From: Epiperipatus broadwayi
Taxonomy: Eukaryota; Onychophora; Udeonychophora; Euonychophora; Peripatidae
Length of the DNA stretch: 64,000 nt
Assembly (NCBI GenBank): GCA_028023455.1
Contig: JAQFVV010000001.1
Coordinates: 21,888,901 to 21,952,900, forward strand
Direction of reading: 5' to 3'
Position 1 is the stretch's first letter; the number at the start of each line of letters is the position of its first letter. Both the position numbers and the translations under genes were made by a program. Below, piece after piece: positions 38,368 to 51,480 of this stretch. Under the pieces are notes generated by a model. That model had not been told where the DNA came from. It did not search any database and saw nothing but the letters and a program-made list of their open reading frames with translations.

Positions 38368-39169
38368 TCAAAATATTTGATCAGTAATCACAATTGATTT
38401 TTGTATATACTGGTGTTACATTAAAATTATTAATGACACTATAGGTAATAATTTTATTAAAATGTTTTTTTGAAAATTAAATATAAAACAATCATAAAAT
38501 GTTTTATAAATACACTAAAAGAGGGCATGTGAAGACAAAGATGATAATGAATGGACTTGCCATATAATAATAAAAATAAGTTGTTTGTGACTTTAAAAGC
38601 ACCAAATGTGTGCTCTATGTTAGTAAAATTCCAAAGAAATATGGACTCATTACTAATACATATTATTAAGTTCTCCTCAATTAAGTAACTGTAAGATAAA
38701 TAATGAATAGCATTTAAAACTAGCTTATTTACCAAAAATATTATATCTGAGTTATTTTGAAAGATATATAGAAAATGTTAGTGCTCACTGTTTGAATCTG
38801 TTGGTAATAGCATAATGCAGTCTTCTGAACATGGTTGTGAAATCTATGCTACGTTGTGCACAGTACAAGTTAAAAATTTTAAATTAATAATAATAACATG
38901 TTAGTTTGGTATAACGATGTTGTAGTAAGTAAATCAATCATTTTTGAAAATGACGCTGTTGTGATATTTATATTAAAGAGTTCTGTTAAATAATTTTAAA
39001 TATATTGAGTTAAAATGTTTATTAGTAGAAGTTTGAATAAGTTGTAGAGTTCAGCATATAAAGCATAATAGAGAAAATGAGTTATTCATTTCATTTCATT
39101 TGAGATATTAAATTGAGGAGTAAAATCATGTTATTTTCTTTCTAAAATAATAATTATAAATATGAATAC

Positions 39170-40260
39170 ATTATGGAAAATGAAAAAGAGTTAGATACAT
39201 TAGAACAGGAAAAAAATTAGTGAAATATCTATTACATAACAAATATGATCAAGATAAACTTGTAATAACCATGTTAAAAAGTTTAATGAATAAGAATGAT
39301 GAGCATCAAGAATGATATGACAAAAGTCTAAAAGTATTTAAATGGGAAATGAAGCAAAGTCAAGAAGAGCTTAAACTTGAAATGAAACAAAGGCCAAGCA
39401 ATGTTAGAAATGGAGATAAAAGAGAATCAATATGAGTTAGAGAATAGGATGAAACAAGAATTAAGCATATGCATATAGAATTAGTCCTTGAAATAAGAAT
39501 AAAAACATAAGCAAATAAGTGATTTGAATAAATCAATAAATCAGGCATTAAGATGGAAGAAAGTCAAATGCAAATAAGGATCAATAAGAAAAGAGTCAAT
39601 ATGAATTAGAAGATAAATTAGAATCCCAAAATAAAGATAAAATTTTAGAAGCTGAATTAAATGAATATCAATAAATTAATGATATTGAATTAGAGAAGGT
39701 ATGGAATAGACAGGAACAAGAGGTTCAAGTTTGGAATGTCAGAGTAAATATGATCATATTATAAATAATTTAGAAAAAGTACAGTCTGAAATGAATGACC
39801 AGGTTTCTTTGAAAGGAAATTCCATCCCAAGCTTTAGTAGTGATGGCACATATAAAATTTTGTCTTCAGAAATAAAATCTTTATAAAGTTCACTTTGACT
39901 GTGAATATAAAAAAAAATTTGTATCACAAAGTAAGGTCTCAATAATGCATATTTCATTGTGTTATTAGTGATTTGGAAGATATAGTTTATGGCAAGGCTG
40001 CAATCAAGTATATGATTTATTATGATATAATGGTAAATATTTCATTTATAATGATTATTATATTTGTGATTTTATTTAGTACAAAGATTCCACAATCATT
40101 AAAAATGAAGGAATTACTCTTGTCAATCAGATGTCATACAACTTATATGATAGGGATTTGTTTTACAAGTATCCAGTTGGTATGAAATGTAAGGATGCCA
40201 ATAAATAGAATTATCATAGAATATTTCTCTTATTAATTTAAATAAGTTTAGATTTTTTAA
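39170..40260 (+). pseudogene. Broken coiled-coil gag-like remnant
   Basis: In several frames the plus strand reads Glu/Lys/Gln-rich helical pieces such as YELEDKLESQNKDKILEAE (about 39,600-39,655), then VSLKGNSIPSFSSDGTYKIL (about 39,806-39,865). A coiled-coil N-terminal part followed by a compact region matches the layout of the gag remnant at 11.2-12.0 kb. Stops are frequent and no pol follows before the polypurine tract at 40,410. The family call is tentative. Confidence 0.4.
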
Positions 40261-40409
40261 AGTATGTGAGATACCTACTTGTACATAAGCCTTAATTGTA
40301 TTATTGTGGTGGTGTAATTTTCATTAACTTATGATTTATTGATGGAATGTTTATTGTGTAGTTGTGACCTTATTTTAATTGTTTAGAATTGTTTTCTTTA
40401 TTTTCTTTT

Positions 40410-40419
40410 AAGGAGGGAA
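40410..40419 (+). promoter_or_regulatory. Polypurine tract
   Basis: AAGGAGGGAA lies two bases before the right LTR, where second-strand synthesis is primed in LTR elements. It is the strongest evidence for the strand of this element. Confidence 0.65.
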
Positions 40420-40421
40420 TA

Positions 40422-42224
40422 TGTGGTATACACACACATATTCATTTTCTCATTATCTATGATTTGTAAATTGCTAAATAAAGTGAACAATTTAAGGTCA
40501 AATGTTTAATAAAAGTATGCTTGTTTTTAAATAAATGAAAACTAAATGGATGATTTTTTTATTAAAATAAATTTAAAAAATTGCTAAATTATCAATGATA
40601 AACAATTCTTTATTAAAATTGAAAGAAAGAAATCACATTCAAAAATCAATATTTAAAAATCTAAACTGCATTGTTTATGTTACAGAAATGCTCTTCAGAA
40701 GTGATAGCACATACTTTCTCTCCCTTAAAAGGTTTTGTATTTTAAGAGTACATTATCTTATAAATAGATTCTAGACTTGCAGTAAAAAAATGTATTGTGA
40801 GTAGAGGATTCTGGGAGAAAGGAACAGGTGTTCTTTCTGTTTAATGTCTATTGTTTAAATGGAATGGTTAACAACAAAATGCTATGCTGACTGCCATTAG
40901 ATTTAAGTCTGCAAAATCTGTTTATATTGCAAATTTGGTGAAAATAATATTTAAGGATAAAAATATCATAAAAATTTATGTATATGTGTACTTATGTGTG
41001 CTAGCACAAAGATGTCAAAGGAAATTCTGGAAGATAAGAAAGTTAATGTGAAGTTTTATGTGTAATAATATTTACAGATGTTTAGAGAAATTTTTACTTA
41101 TTAACAACAGTTGAAATTATAATGGTAACATTTATAAAATGTTTATAAAATCTTTCTTCTAAAATTAATAGTGTTAATTACAATGTATTTTAGTTTGTTA
41201 TTTGATAATTTAGTCTTTCAGTAAAAACATAAATAATATTTGTATAATTTAATTTAAAATTATGAATAATTTTATAAAATATTACTTGATTGTTATATTA
41301 TTTTTATAATAATATTAAAAATTTGTATATTTTATTTCACTTGCATGAAAGAAATTTATTGCTAACCCTTTTCAAATTATGTGTATTGATAATTTTAATT
41401 ATAAAACATATATTACATTTAATTATATTATAGTGAGGGTGAATTATAAATAAATTATAAATGTACATTTTATGATATTAATTGCTTTTATAAATTATTA
41501 TTTGTTTTAATCACTACATATAAATGGATGTTTACTTTAATAAATTTATGCTGTTGTTATTAACAATAAGTGTTTTGATTTACTATTTCCTGAATCATTA
41601 TATAAATTTTTTATTTTATCCTATAGTATATTCCAGGTGATATTTTACTAGCCAGTAAATTAGTTAATAAATTTTATTTGCTTTACCAATCAAGAGTATG
41701 AATATGGATTCATTGGCATTCCTTATAAATTTATGAATTTATTGTATATGTAGATATGAACTACTATAAAACCATTTGTGATCAATTTATTTATATACTC
41801 ATTATATTTTAAATTGCTTGAGTATGACATTTACTCAACATATTTAGTGGGTTATAAATATATAAATGGAGAAAACTACTTGAGTCATAATTATATTAAT
41901 CATAGGTGGTAGCCCAAATATTAATACATTTAGTTTGCAGACCAACTAGCACTGCTAAGTTATAATATTTTCAGTACATTTGGGTTCAACTAATCTGAAG
42001 ATAGTTAATGATAGTCAAGTCCATTTATGATATTAATTATCTAGTATGATGAGTAGTATATTATTTTATATTATCATTTAATAAATTTCATCCATAATTA
42101 GAATACTTTTTTTTACGTTTGGCTAATCCAATAAGAAATATTACTATTCCTTTATTACTACTACATTGGAATTGTTTATAGGTTTTATTGTTCTTATTTA
42201 TCATTAGAGATTTTTATTTTCATT

Positions 42225-42228
<4 letters not shown>
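40422..42228 (+). repeat. 3' LTR of the 35.9-kb element
   Basis: Starts TGTGGTATACAC and aligns with 35,892-37,727 to its end at CATTTACT, followed directly by an AT repeat. Confidence 0.75.

Positions 42229-42298
<70 letters not shown>
42228..42298. repeat. (AT)n microsatellite
   Basis: About 35 AT units immediately flank the 3' LTR and are the likely insertion target. Confidence 0.95.
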
Positions 42299-42301
<3 letters not shown>

Positions 42302-44900
42302 AACCTTTAGCTTTGTCAGTGATTTCCAGTCATCTAATTGTTAAGTATATAAAAAAAGTTGCAATAAGTTAATTTATTCTGCAAGCCAATTTATAGAGCT
42401 TAATATTTCAATGTTAATTTATCCTTTAAGTCATTTTTAAAAACTTTTATAAGTATTAGTTGTATTTAAAATCATTTTTATATTTTTAGTTTAGTGCTTT
42501 AACCTCATCTGTAATTGTAACTGATTTCAAATTATTTAATCTAGGAATATTTTTATCCCATATAATAATAAATTAATGTTAAGAGCTAAAATTATTTTAA
42601 TAGAGACCCTAGTATGTTAAAAATCAATGTTAAAATTAAATTTTAATTAAGTTTAAGTCTTTGATGCTGAGTAGTAATATTTAAATTACTTGCGAATTAA
42701 AATGCATTTTATTTAAATCATTTTCTAATAAAGAATATATTTTATAACAAAGATTAATTCAGTTTAATAAGATTTAAGATAATTAAAAAAAATAAAGAGT
42801 TAATTTATTATTATTAAAAGCAATTAATTTTGAGTAAACAAGCATTAGTCAACATGTTGTAAGTGTGCTTAAGTGTAAATTTTATCTTTCACTTCCTTGT
42901 CTGTAATATTAAAGTTATTTTTAAATTTCTTCATTTAAAAGTCATTAACTGTTCTGGAAACATGCACTTATTAAATAGTGTGTACTATTATTAGAAATAA
43001 TAATGTAAATTAATATTCTATTCAAAAATAATGTAATTTATTATATAAAACAATGTTTTATTTTTATTATAATAATTTTTTAATTTTGTAAATAATTGTC
43101 TTAAAATGTAACATTATTTTTAATTACTGTCTAGGCAATTATGTAAATGAGTGTAGGTTATGAATGATTTTGGTGTGTGTGCTTGTTTTTGCTGTGCTTT
43201 GCCCGTATTGCAGGGCATAAAACTGATAAATATTTATTTAGAAATTAAAATTGTATTTTTGGGTTTCAGTAAGTAATGTACATTACTTCTAGCACTCATT
43301 TTATTGCTGAATTCATAAGACATGCTTAGTATTTACATATACTTATTGTTGGGACAACATAATAGTATTACTGATATTGTGCTTAATAAGAATTAATATT
43401 TATAATAGTATTACTGTTATATAAATGTTTAAAATTTCTTGTGATGTACTTAATATTAAGAAAAAATTTCATTAGTCAGACAAAATTAATAATAGTCAAC
43501 ATTTGATCTGTAAATTTATTTTTATTATTAAATGTAAATTTTAAAAGTTTTTATCCTATGCAGTGAATTGTATGGCATTGTGTCTGAATAGTTCATTGTG
43601 AAATAGAATAGATTTCCAAAATTGATATTTATTTAATTGTCTTTATTGTCAAAATAAATGTTGTTTTTATTAAATATGTCCTATAGTATTTATATCAATG
43701 TTTATGTTGGTCATTAAAAGGACATGATCACAAAATTGAACATAATAATCACTTTGTTCAAATTGATTCATAGATGTGAAGAAAGCATCTATGAAATAAA
43801 TTATTTATTTTCATAATTTTAAATGATCACTTTAGTCGACTGAATTGCTAACAAGAATGGTTTTGTGACAAAATTATTATTTGCTTTAGTTAGATTATAG
43901 TTGTTTAAATGCTTAAATTATTTATCTTAAATTCATAAAAAAAGATTTAGTAGAAATTATTAATAAGATATCCTGGATGGCCATAAAATCCCTTATCCAC
44001 TCATTATGTCTGAATGCAATCCTAGTATTTTTCTTTCTTCCACATGTATTTTATTTTAACTAAAGTAATTTCTTTTAAATTTATTATTATTATTATTAGT
44101 TAAGTATGTCTCCACATACTTCTACTAGGATTCCATTATTGCCTAATAATTCTTAAATGAAAGAAAAGAGTAAATTTTTAATCTTTAAATATTTAATTAA
44201 AGAACCCTGAGATTTTAATATTACATAAATGAATACTAAAGAAATTGTTTTGCAAAAGAAATCATTTCAATAAACAATATGACAAAATATAAGAAAGCTT
44301 TTATTCTTTATCAAAAGATTTGAAATGTGAATCAGACCATAGCAATGAGATGCTGATGATAATAATAAGATGTGTTGCAATAGGAAGGGGGAGTGTTGTG
44401 AATGAAAATTTAATACAACCTAACCACTATGATATCTACTTTCACTATTAAGAGTATCCCTGTAATTTGTAAGAGTGATTTTGATAGTTCTCCATCTCTT
44501 AAAATTCACTAAATGTTGCATATTGAAAATATTTATTTATCGGTATTCATACCCATATATATGGCTCTTTGTATGGTAGCATATACCATGTGGTAAAAAT
44601 CCTCTTAGCTTTGCCCATAGCATTTATTTTTTATTTTGGAACTTATTATTTATTTTGGCTTTCAATTGGTTGTAAGGTACTGAGTGATTTTCTTGAAGAA
44701 TCATTATGATTATTATTATAAATGTCATTCTTTCTTACTTTTCATTAGATTATTATATATATATATATATTCATTTTTGTAAATTATTTGATATTTTTTA
44801 ACTTGTATTAATATTTTCCTATTGCAGAAAAATATGCAGTGAAAGCAACATATATCATCTGAGAAATGGTATTACAATATTTTAAAATTCAGCAATGGCA
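42299..44900. other. AT-rich intergenic DNA
   Basis: No gene is seen. At 44,380-44,398 the sequence AGGAAGGGGGAG is followed by TGTTGTGA. This resembles a polypurine tract joined to an LTR start, but no matching LTR copy or pol was found nearby. Confidence 0.45.
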
Positions 44901-46870
44901 TTGCTTTATATGGTGGCAATGATATTTTGAACAGATAGAAGGAATATTTTGATCCTCATTTAAATAATAATACAAGAATTGGAATGAACTTTTAATGATT
45001 TATCTATTTTATTTATTCATTTAGATTTGGACAAAGACATCCAGTTTTGTTAAATCAATGCAACTTCTTGTAATATTAGCAACAGAAAGGATACAGGTCC
45101 TGGTTAGATAACTGGGGAAGTTGTTAATATGGTACTAATAATCTCAGCTTCAAAAATAATGGATTTTTATAGGATTATATAGATTCACAAAGTTATGCTA
45201 CATTATCTTAAGAATGCTTCTATTCTTTCAATTTTTAAAATAAAGGGAATAGATAAGATTGCAGTAATTATTATAGAACATAATTATTATCCACTGCAGA
45301 AAATTACTTTCAAGTTTTTATTGGATAAGTTGCTTCCAGATATAGAGAAACAAAAACATGGCAGACATGATTTTGTTACCAGATAATTTATCAGGAACCA
45401 AAGAGTCATTTCTGTATTGTTTTATTGATTTAGTCATGTCAGTTGATTCAATTAGTCAAACAGGTCTATGACATTGATTGAAATTAGTCGGTGTTCCCCA
45501 AAATTTATTCATATTATATATTTCTCTCATTATGGAATAAGAAGTTCTATTACTATAGGTTAAAAAATCTGAGGCATTTGATATGAAAACTAATGTCAGA
45601 CATTGATATACTTTCTCCAATATTGTTTTTGATTTTAATGACAATAATGTTTGGAATAAACGGATTAATAAATTATGGATAGTTTTGATAGTGGAAAATT
45701 TAATTTGAAATATTTAAAAATAAAAACAAGAACTTCATCTTCTTAAATTCTTGATTTATAATATACTGGTAATTGTGCTAATTTTTTTCCATTCAAAAGA
45801 CAATCTTCAGAAATGTTTTTAATAGTTTTAATGCAATAAAGACTGTTTTGTTTTAATACTTATTGCTCAAAAAACTCAAATTTTTTATCAACAAATGATA
45901 AAAAAAAAAATCTTCAGCAACTTTTAGCTTAGGTGGATATCAACTTGAGAATGTTAGCCAATTTAAATATCTTGATAATTTTATAAGTAGAAAGGTGCAC
46001 TTCAACAGTGGATTACAGTACAACCAATATACTGCTGTCTTTGACAAGTTAAAAGATAGGATATTTTATTATGTGGAAATATATATTACAACTAAATTAG
46101 CTGTATATGCTATTATTTTACATAATTTATTGTATTACATTAAAGATCAGCCTTTTCAAGCTATTGTGCATGCACTTTTTACGAATGTTAATAATAAATG
46201 AATACTTTCACTCCCAACACGAGATATAGTATTTAAAAAAGAATAAAATGAATCCACTTATTCTTTCCAACCCAAATGCTTATATATGGGCTAATCTTAA
46301 TAAGACTTGGATATCCTATAGGTTAGAAAAGATTTTTTTTTATAATGCTCTGTAAAAATTTTAAAATACAATGGCAGAATCATAAAATCAATTATTATGT
46401 TTTTGCTACTGCAAAATTATATCTTCATTGGATTGAACATGTGGAATGAATGGACAATGCAAGAGTTCTGTAAAATGCATTTTATGGTGATTTGAGTATG
46501 GATTTCATGGGAGAGGTAGATTTTATTTACATTATAAGAATCATCTCAAAAACATTTCAAATAAATGCAAATATTAATTGCTTTCAAAATGGCAGAGAAT
46601 AAATACATTGAAGAGGCACAGTTAGAAACAATGTTGAAATATTTTTTTAAAAAAATATTTTCTGCAGAAGTTAAAAGGAAGCATAACAAAATAACATATA
46701 AACAGAAAAATGGACTATCATGTTTTATATAGAGACATATTTGTATTCCATAGATTGGTTTATATAATCATCCTAAAACTCGTCTCTATTTTTTTTTTTT
46801 TGCCTTGGAGTCAGAATGGCCATATTATTTGTGAATGGCTACTGTTGATGGTAAACACTTAACAGTTGAA
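44900..46870 (+). pseudogene. Decayed LINE, copy 1 of three
   Basis: Broken plus-strand frames follow the order of an endonuclease-reverse transcriptase LINE. A LLPDIEKQ piece after KITFKFLLD (45,300-45,350; the family has a KIFTRVLLNRL-like block) is followed by DILSPILFLIL (45,605-45,637, the QGDxLSPxLF block with its Gln/Gly lost), a QFKYL piece near 45,960, TTKLAVYAIILHNLLY (about 46,088-46,135, the KTKLAVYRAVVLPTLLY block) and a C-terminal HRLVYII stretch near 46,750. Catalytic YADD is degraded. It is dead and AT-drifted. Confidence 0.65.
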
Positions 46871-48560
46871 ACAAATAGTTTTAAGTCATATTTATTTAAA
46901 CTATATGAGAATCTGATAACTATAAAGTATATTTGAGTAATTTACAAATATCTCAAAGTTGTGGAAAATTATTAATTGCCATTAAATTTTAACCAACAAT
47001 TATTTTATGAAAAATTTTTAAATGATCACATTTTTATTAAAAATTTGAAAATAATTCAAAACTGAAGGTTTTTTGCAACTTAAAATGAATTTTTAAAAGT
47101 AAGAACATAAAGAAGTTTGAAGCTTTTAAATACATTGTCTACTCTGACTAGTTAGTTGTGGTAATTTAAATAATTCATTTTATAAAATATTGAAATTCTA
47201 TTGAAATTTGGATAACTATTTATAAATATGTATTGCTTTATTGATTAAAGATTTTATGATTAAATTGTTCTGGATAGCAAATAAGACTATAAATTAGATG
47301 CTATAAACATCAGAGCTCATTAATATTTATGATTTGGTATCAAATATGACAAGCTAAATTGGTATTAAAAATGTAAATTACCATCAATAATAATCAAATA
47401 TCATGGTTTATTTGTAGGGTTTCCATTGCCTAATTATTCATCATGCTTTCAGAAAGAGAACTTCATGTACATAAATCATTATATTGATGAGTTACTCAAT
47501 CTATGTTTGGAAAGAGCACATGTCAACATCATCATTTAATTAAAAGTTGTGATTTTCCCTCCAATTGTGTATTCAAATAAATTTCCTTAAATGTCTGACT
47601 TTGTAACATAAGTATATGCTATATTTGAAGAAATATAAAAGAAAGAAAAAAAAATCACTTTCAGTTAATTTTTAAAAATAATTAAAAAGTTAATTAAAGA
47701 TTTTATTTATTTAAAGATTCAAATATAGATAATTTAATAATAGAAATAGAGCTACTTATCTTAATCTACTAAAAATAGACTCTGGACAATAAATGTAGTC
47801 AGTAGATTAATTTAAAAAAAGATAATCACTTCTCAGCAGAGCAAGAATAATCATAACATAAATTGAAAATACAATAGTTACTCCACAACTAAAGAAACAT
47901 ACTATTTGAATATTAGGCAGCATAAACAGAAGAGTGCTTTGACTAAGAATACTTACCATTGCAGTAGAAGAGAAATTTCCAATCCAGTTACATCTAGCTT
48001 GAAAAATGAATCCACAGATTTAGGGACTTGTTATAGGTCATATTTTATATTATTATTTTATGTGGCATAGGGTTTTATATCATAAATATATATTTGTATT
48101 ATATAAAAAAAGTAATTAATGCAAGATTTTGTAAATATGTTTGCTAATAATTAAAATAGAAAATATTGTTTTAATATTAGTGGTAGTTATTGAGACTTAC
48201 ATGATAACAAAAATGTAGATCAATAAATTCTCGTATTAAAAAAAATTAATAAGCTCCTCTAGGAACTTTATCTAAGAGGTGTGGCAACAGATTATGCATA
48301 ACATGACATATCAGATAATATCGAAAATAATAAAACTAATATGAAGTTTCATAAGCCATTTAGAAATATATTGCTGACTAAAAGACTTAAAAAATAATTG
48401 GTTAATTAAAATTTCAGAAGAAATATATTTTTTTGTTATTCAACATCATATTGGATTTATTTGGCACTGAAAATAATGTATTAATTTGAAAGAAAAACTA
48501 AATCAATATATGGCATTCATTTATATGATAACGATTTTGTTTTGAACAGTTGGAGAAAAT
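46871..48560. other. AT-rich intergenic DNA
   Basis: No gene or repeat structure recognised. Confidence 0.5.
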
Positions 48561-48769
48561 CTTTTATTATATTTTGAATGATAATATAAAAATTCAGATG
48601 ATAGCTTTATATATTCATCTTATTGATTTACATAAAATTGAACAGAGATATCTGGCTTGATGAAATTAAACCATCTTTTGGTAATTCTAAAAATAGAAAA
48701 ACTGAGTGTCATATTGAGACAACTTAAAAAGCTTTAAAACGTGGTGATAATATTTTAGATTCAATGTGT

Positions 48770-48919
48770 ATTACTTTTAAATATTTTTATTATCTGTGGT
48801 ATATATATATATATTAAACCATAAATGTATATAGTCAATTGATTATTACTTTTAAATATTTTTATTATCTGTGGTATATATATATATATTAAACCATAAA
48901 TGTATATAGTCAATTGATT
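48770..48919. repeat. Perfect 75-bp tandem duplication
   Basis: 48,770-48,844 and 48,845-48,919 are identical, including an embedded AT run of equal length. The identity implies either a very recent duplication or an assembly artefact. Confidence 0.95.
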
Positions 48920-49740
48920 ATTATATGTAAATCATATTTCCAGAGCCAAAACATAAAATAAACCAATAGAGCATTAACAATTTGAGTATTGCCTTGACAA
49001 CAGATTGCTGATATTATATTAAGTTTTGTCTGTGGAGGTGTATATTATAATATACTTTGGCATTAAATTTAAAAAAGTGTTCAATTTTACATTGCAACAA
49101 TTTGGGAATAAGTGCAATAAATTTTACAATACTTGAAAACATGAAGTTTGCATTCAAACTTAATAATTTTTTTACTTTCATTTAACCATTCTTTAAATAT
49201 CCATATTATTTCTATACATACATATATATGGTGAAAACATCTATATTAATTATTTCATGATAATTACTAGAGTCTTTTTTACCGTCTTATTTTATAAATA
49301 TGGACTGTATGCATTACTGTTATCCAATTTAGCAGAAGAATTTTTAAGAATTTCATTGAATTTATTGCTTGCAGATGTAGATGAGAAGTTAATAGGAAAG
49401 GAAGTTTGTGTGGTTATAGAAAATTTAAAAGCACTATATATATTTTTTTTTATTGGAAAGCAAATGCAAGAAAATTGTTGGAGCAAAAATGTGATTTATA
49501 TTTGTATTTTGGACTATTTCCATCATCTAATATAAGTTATCATTAGAAAAATTTAACTTTATTTAAATATTACAAATACACTCAACTGTTAGTAATAGCA
49601 CTCACGTTAGTATATGCACAACATTTTGAGAGGTATTATTTTTTTCTCTTCTTCAAGTATTGCTGGCCTGACCAATGAAAATACTTGCAAAAGATTTGAA
49701 TCTGGACCCTTAGATTCTTGTGTATTAAATTTTAAGATAA

Positions 49741-49820
49741 CACTCAGTTGGTTAGAGTTTTATCTTAAAATTCAATATTCAAGAATCTAAGGAATCAAAC
49801 CTCAAGGTTTGATTCCCCTG
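49741..49820 (+). ncRNA. tRNA-derived SINE head (A and B boxes)
   Basis: CTCAGTTGGTTAGAG at 49,743-49,757 matches the D-arm (A box) region of many tRNAs. GGTTTGATTCCCC at 49,806-49,818 matches the B box with one mismatch. Spacing of about 50 bases fits an internal RNA polymerase III promoter. The rest does not fold as a tRNA, so this is a SINE or tRNA-derived repeat, not a tRNA gene. A weaker B-box-like segment lies inverted in the left arm (49,709-49,690). Confidence 0.5.
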
Positions 49821-49943
49821 CTAGTACTGTCACTGGTCAGGCTAGCAACACCTCAACAAGAGAGAATAATATCTTTAAAATGTTATGCATATACTAACTT
49901 ATATGATATTACTAACAGTTGAATGTACTTAAAATATTTAAAT

Positions 49944-50098
49944 TAATACACTGTCCAGGCTTACACATGCCTGCACACATATAATGTAATATAAGGGATT
50001 CAAAGTCAGACTTTCACACAACCCTCAACTCTCCATGTCATCTCATATTGCTGATCCACCTGATCAGGTGGATCAGCAATATGAGATGGTATTGAGAG
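49944..50098. mobile_element. 155-bp insert ending in a perfect 50-bp palindrome
   Basis: The insert lies between the 15-bp duplications noted above. Its left part (49,957-50,035) is homologous to the repeat at 53,363-53,455 (shared ACTTTCACACAA...CTCTCCA). Its right end is a perfect palindrome, 50,039-50,088, centred on TGATCA. The long target duplication suggests target-primed reverse transcription. Confidence 0.6.
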
Positions 50099-51480
50099 TT
50101 AAAATATTTAAATAAAATTAAATTTTTCTAAAGCCATTCAATACTTATATTAGATGATGGATATATAAATACAATTAAAATACCATCATCACAAACCTTC
50201 AGGAAAATAATGTGATTTATATATTTCTTTTATTGATTAAATTGAAAAGGTTTGTGAGACTGTTTAAATTAGCTGGATGTCTGAAGTGACATTTATCTAA
50301 ATATGTTTATTTATGTTTGATAATGTTTAAAAAAAGAATAATAATGACAAATTTTAGACATTTTAATAAATCTAAGTGTTAAACACAAATTATATTATCT
50401 TCAACTGTTTTTAATTTTTATAATTTTCATCTATAGAAGTTCATATGTGATTTCATGAAGCAAGCATAAAAATGTGTAGAGATTTGGTGATAGATTTCAA
50501 TCAGAAATGAAAATAAGGTATTCACAATTTTGGATTCTAAATTTGTAGTGTGCTGATGATTTTACAATTTTTCCATCTCAGGCGATTCACAGAATGTTTT
50601 TAATGATTTGAATGAACTCTGTATAAAAAATTGCTTTATTAATTAAAGTTAAAAAATTTCAGGTACCAATATTAACAAGAGGAATCAACAATGTTATTGA
50701 AACTATGGAACAGTTTATATTTTAGATAGCTTTTCATTTAGAAAGTCCGTTTTATGATGTTGAGATATAGCACTTACTCCAGAGAACTGATATTGCATTC
50801 GACAAGTAATAAGAAAGTCTCTTTTATCAGTAATATATTAATTTCAGTTAAATGATTGTATATAAAGTCCTTATTCTGAAAAATATATTGTATATAAATG
50901 AGACATTGTCACCTGTCAACATAATATAAAGACAATGAAGAGATTTCATTTACAATAGCAATATCATAAGACCAATCAATAAGTTCTTTAGTGTTCTGAT
51001 TATTTGAATATACATGTATAAAGTTACATCTTTAATAAATTTGACTTTCTAAACAGATGAAAAGTGATAGACTTCTAAAAAATTATTTTATGTTAATCTG
51101 TGACATTATTTTTGTAAAAAAAATCAACACCTGTTTATGTTATATAGATTATTTCAAAAATAATCTAAAGATTATAATATCAATTGCTGACTTTAACAGG
51201 ATGGTTCTAATGTAGAATATTATTGAGATATACACTTAGAAAAGATGATGAAATATTTCAGAAAGAAAAATGTGTCGCAGAAAATATAGCAAGATATCAA
51301 ATAAGATTACATATACAACTAGATTGTCTACTAAAGAACAATCTAGTAATATATATTCTTCTTAAGTTTCATAGATTGGTTTGTATAATCATTGCAAAAA
51401 TCCCTTCTAAGTTTTTGTTTGTTTGTTTTTACCCTTTTTTCCCAGAGTTAGGATAGTCATTTGTTTTAAAAATAGTTGTG

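Larger units (their letters stand above)
35892..42228 (+). mobile_element. Old LTR retrotransposon, plus strand
   Basis: Direct repeats 35,892-37,727 and 40,422-42,228 align along their length at roughly 85-90 percent. The left one reads TG...CA. The right one starts TGTGGTATAC directly after a clean polypurine tract (AAGGAGGGAA, 40,410-40,419), which fixes the plus strand. A primer-site-like GCTGCCCAACAAGGGCC lies just inside the left LTR. The interior (37,728-40,421) holds a tetranucleotide array and a broken coiled-coil gag-like remnant but no pol. The target is an AT repeat, so the target duplication cannot be resolved. Confidence 0.75.
49520..50160. repeat. Nested inverted repeat with a retroposed insert
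   Basis: The left arm (49,520-49,740) is complementary to the right arm, which runs 49,760-49,943 and resumes at 50,099-50,160 after a 155-bp insert. The insert is flanked by a perfect 15-bp duplication (TTAAAATATTTAAAT at 49,929-49,943 and 50,099-50,113). Removing insert and duplicate restores a continuous arm. The loop at 49,741-49,759 holds a tRNA-like A box. Confidence 0.75.
48560..51480 (+). pseudogene. Decayed LINE, copy 2 of three, interrupted by fold-back repeats
   Basis: The start (48,600-48,720) matches the starts of copies 1 and 3 (a TATCTGGCTTGATGAAATTAA-like segment). The middle is interrupted by the inverted-repeat block at 49,520-50,160. The reverse transcriptase catalytic region near 50,550-50,610 reads ADDFTIFPSQ-like in broken frames. 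The end carries an intact 77-codon piece at 51,223-51,456 with LKFHRLVCIIIAKIPS, matching the C-terminal end of the other copies. Confidence 0.55.

Noticed and set aside
37760-38371. 203-residue frame of YLPT repeats on the minus strand
   Set aside because: It is a reading of the TAGA/TAGG/CAGA tetranucleotide array. A 4-bp period with no stop codon gives long frames automatically.
49741-49820. Functional tRNA gene
   Set aside because: A and B boxes are present but no acceptor stem, anticodon arm or cloverleaf can be drawn.
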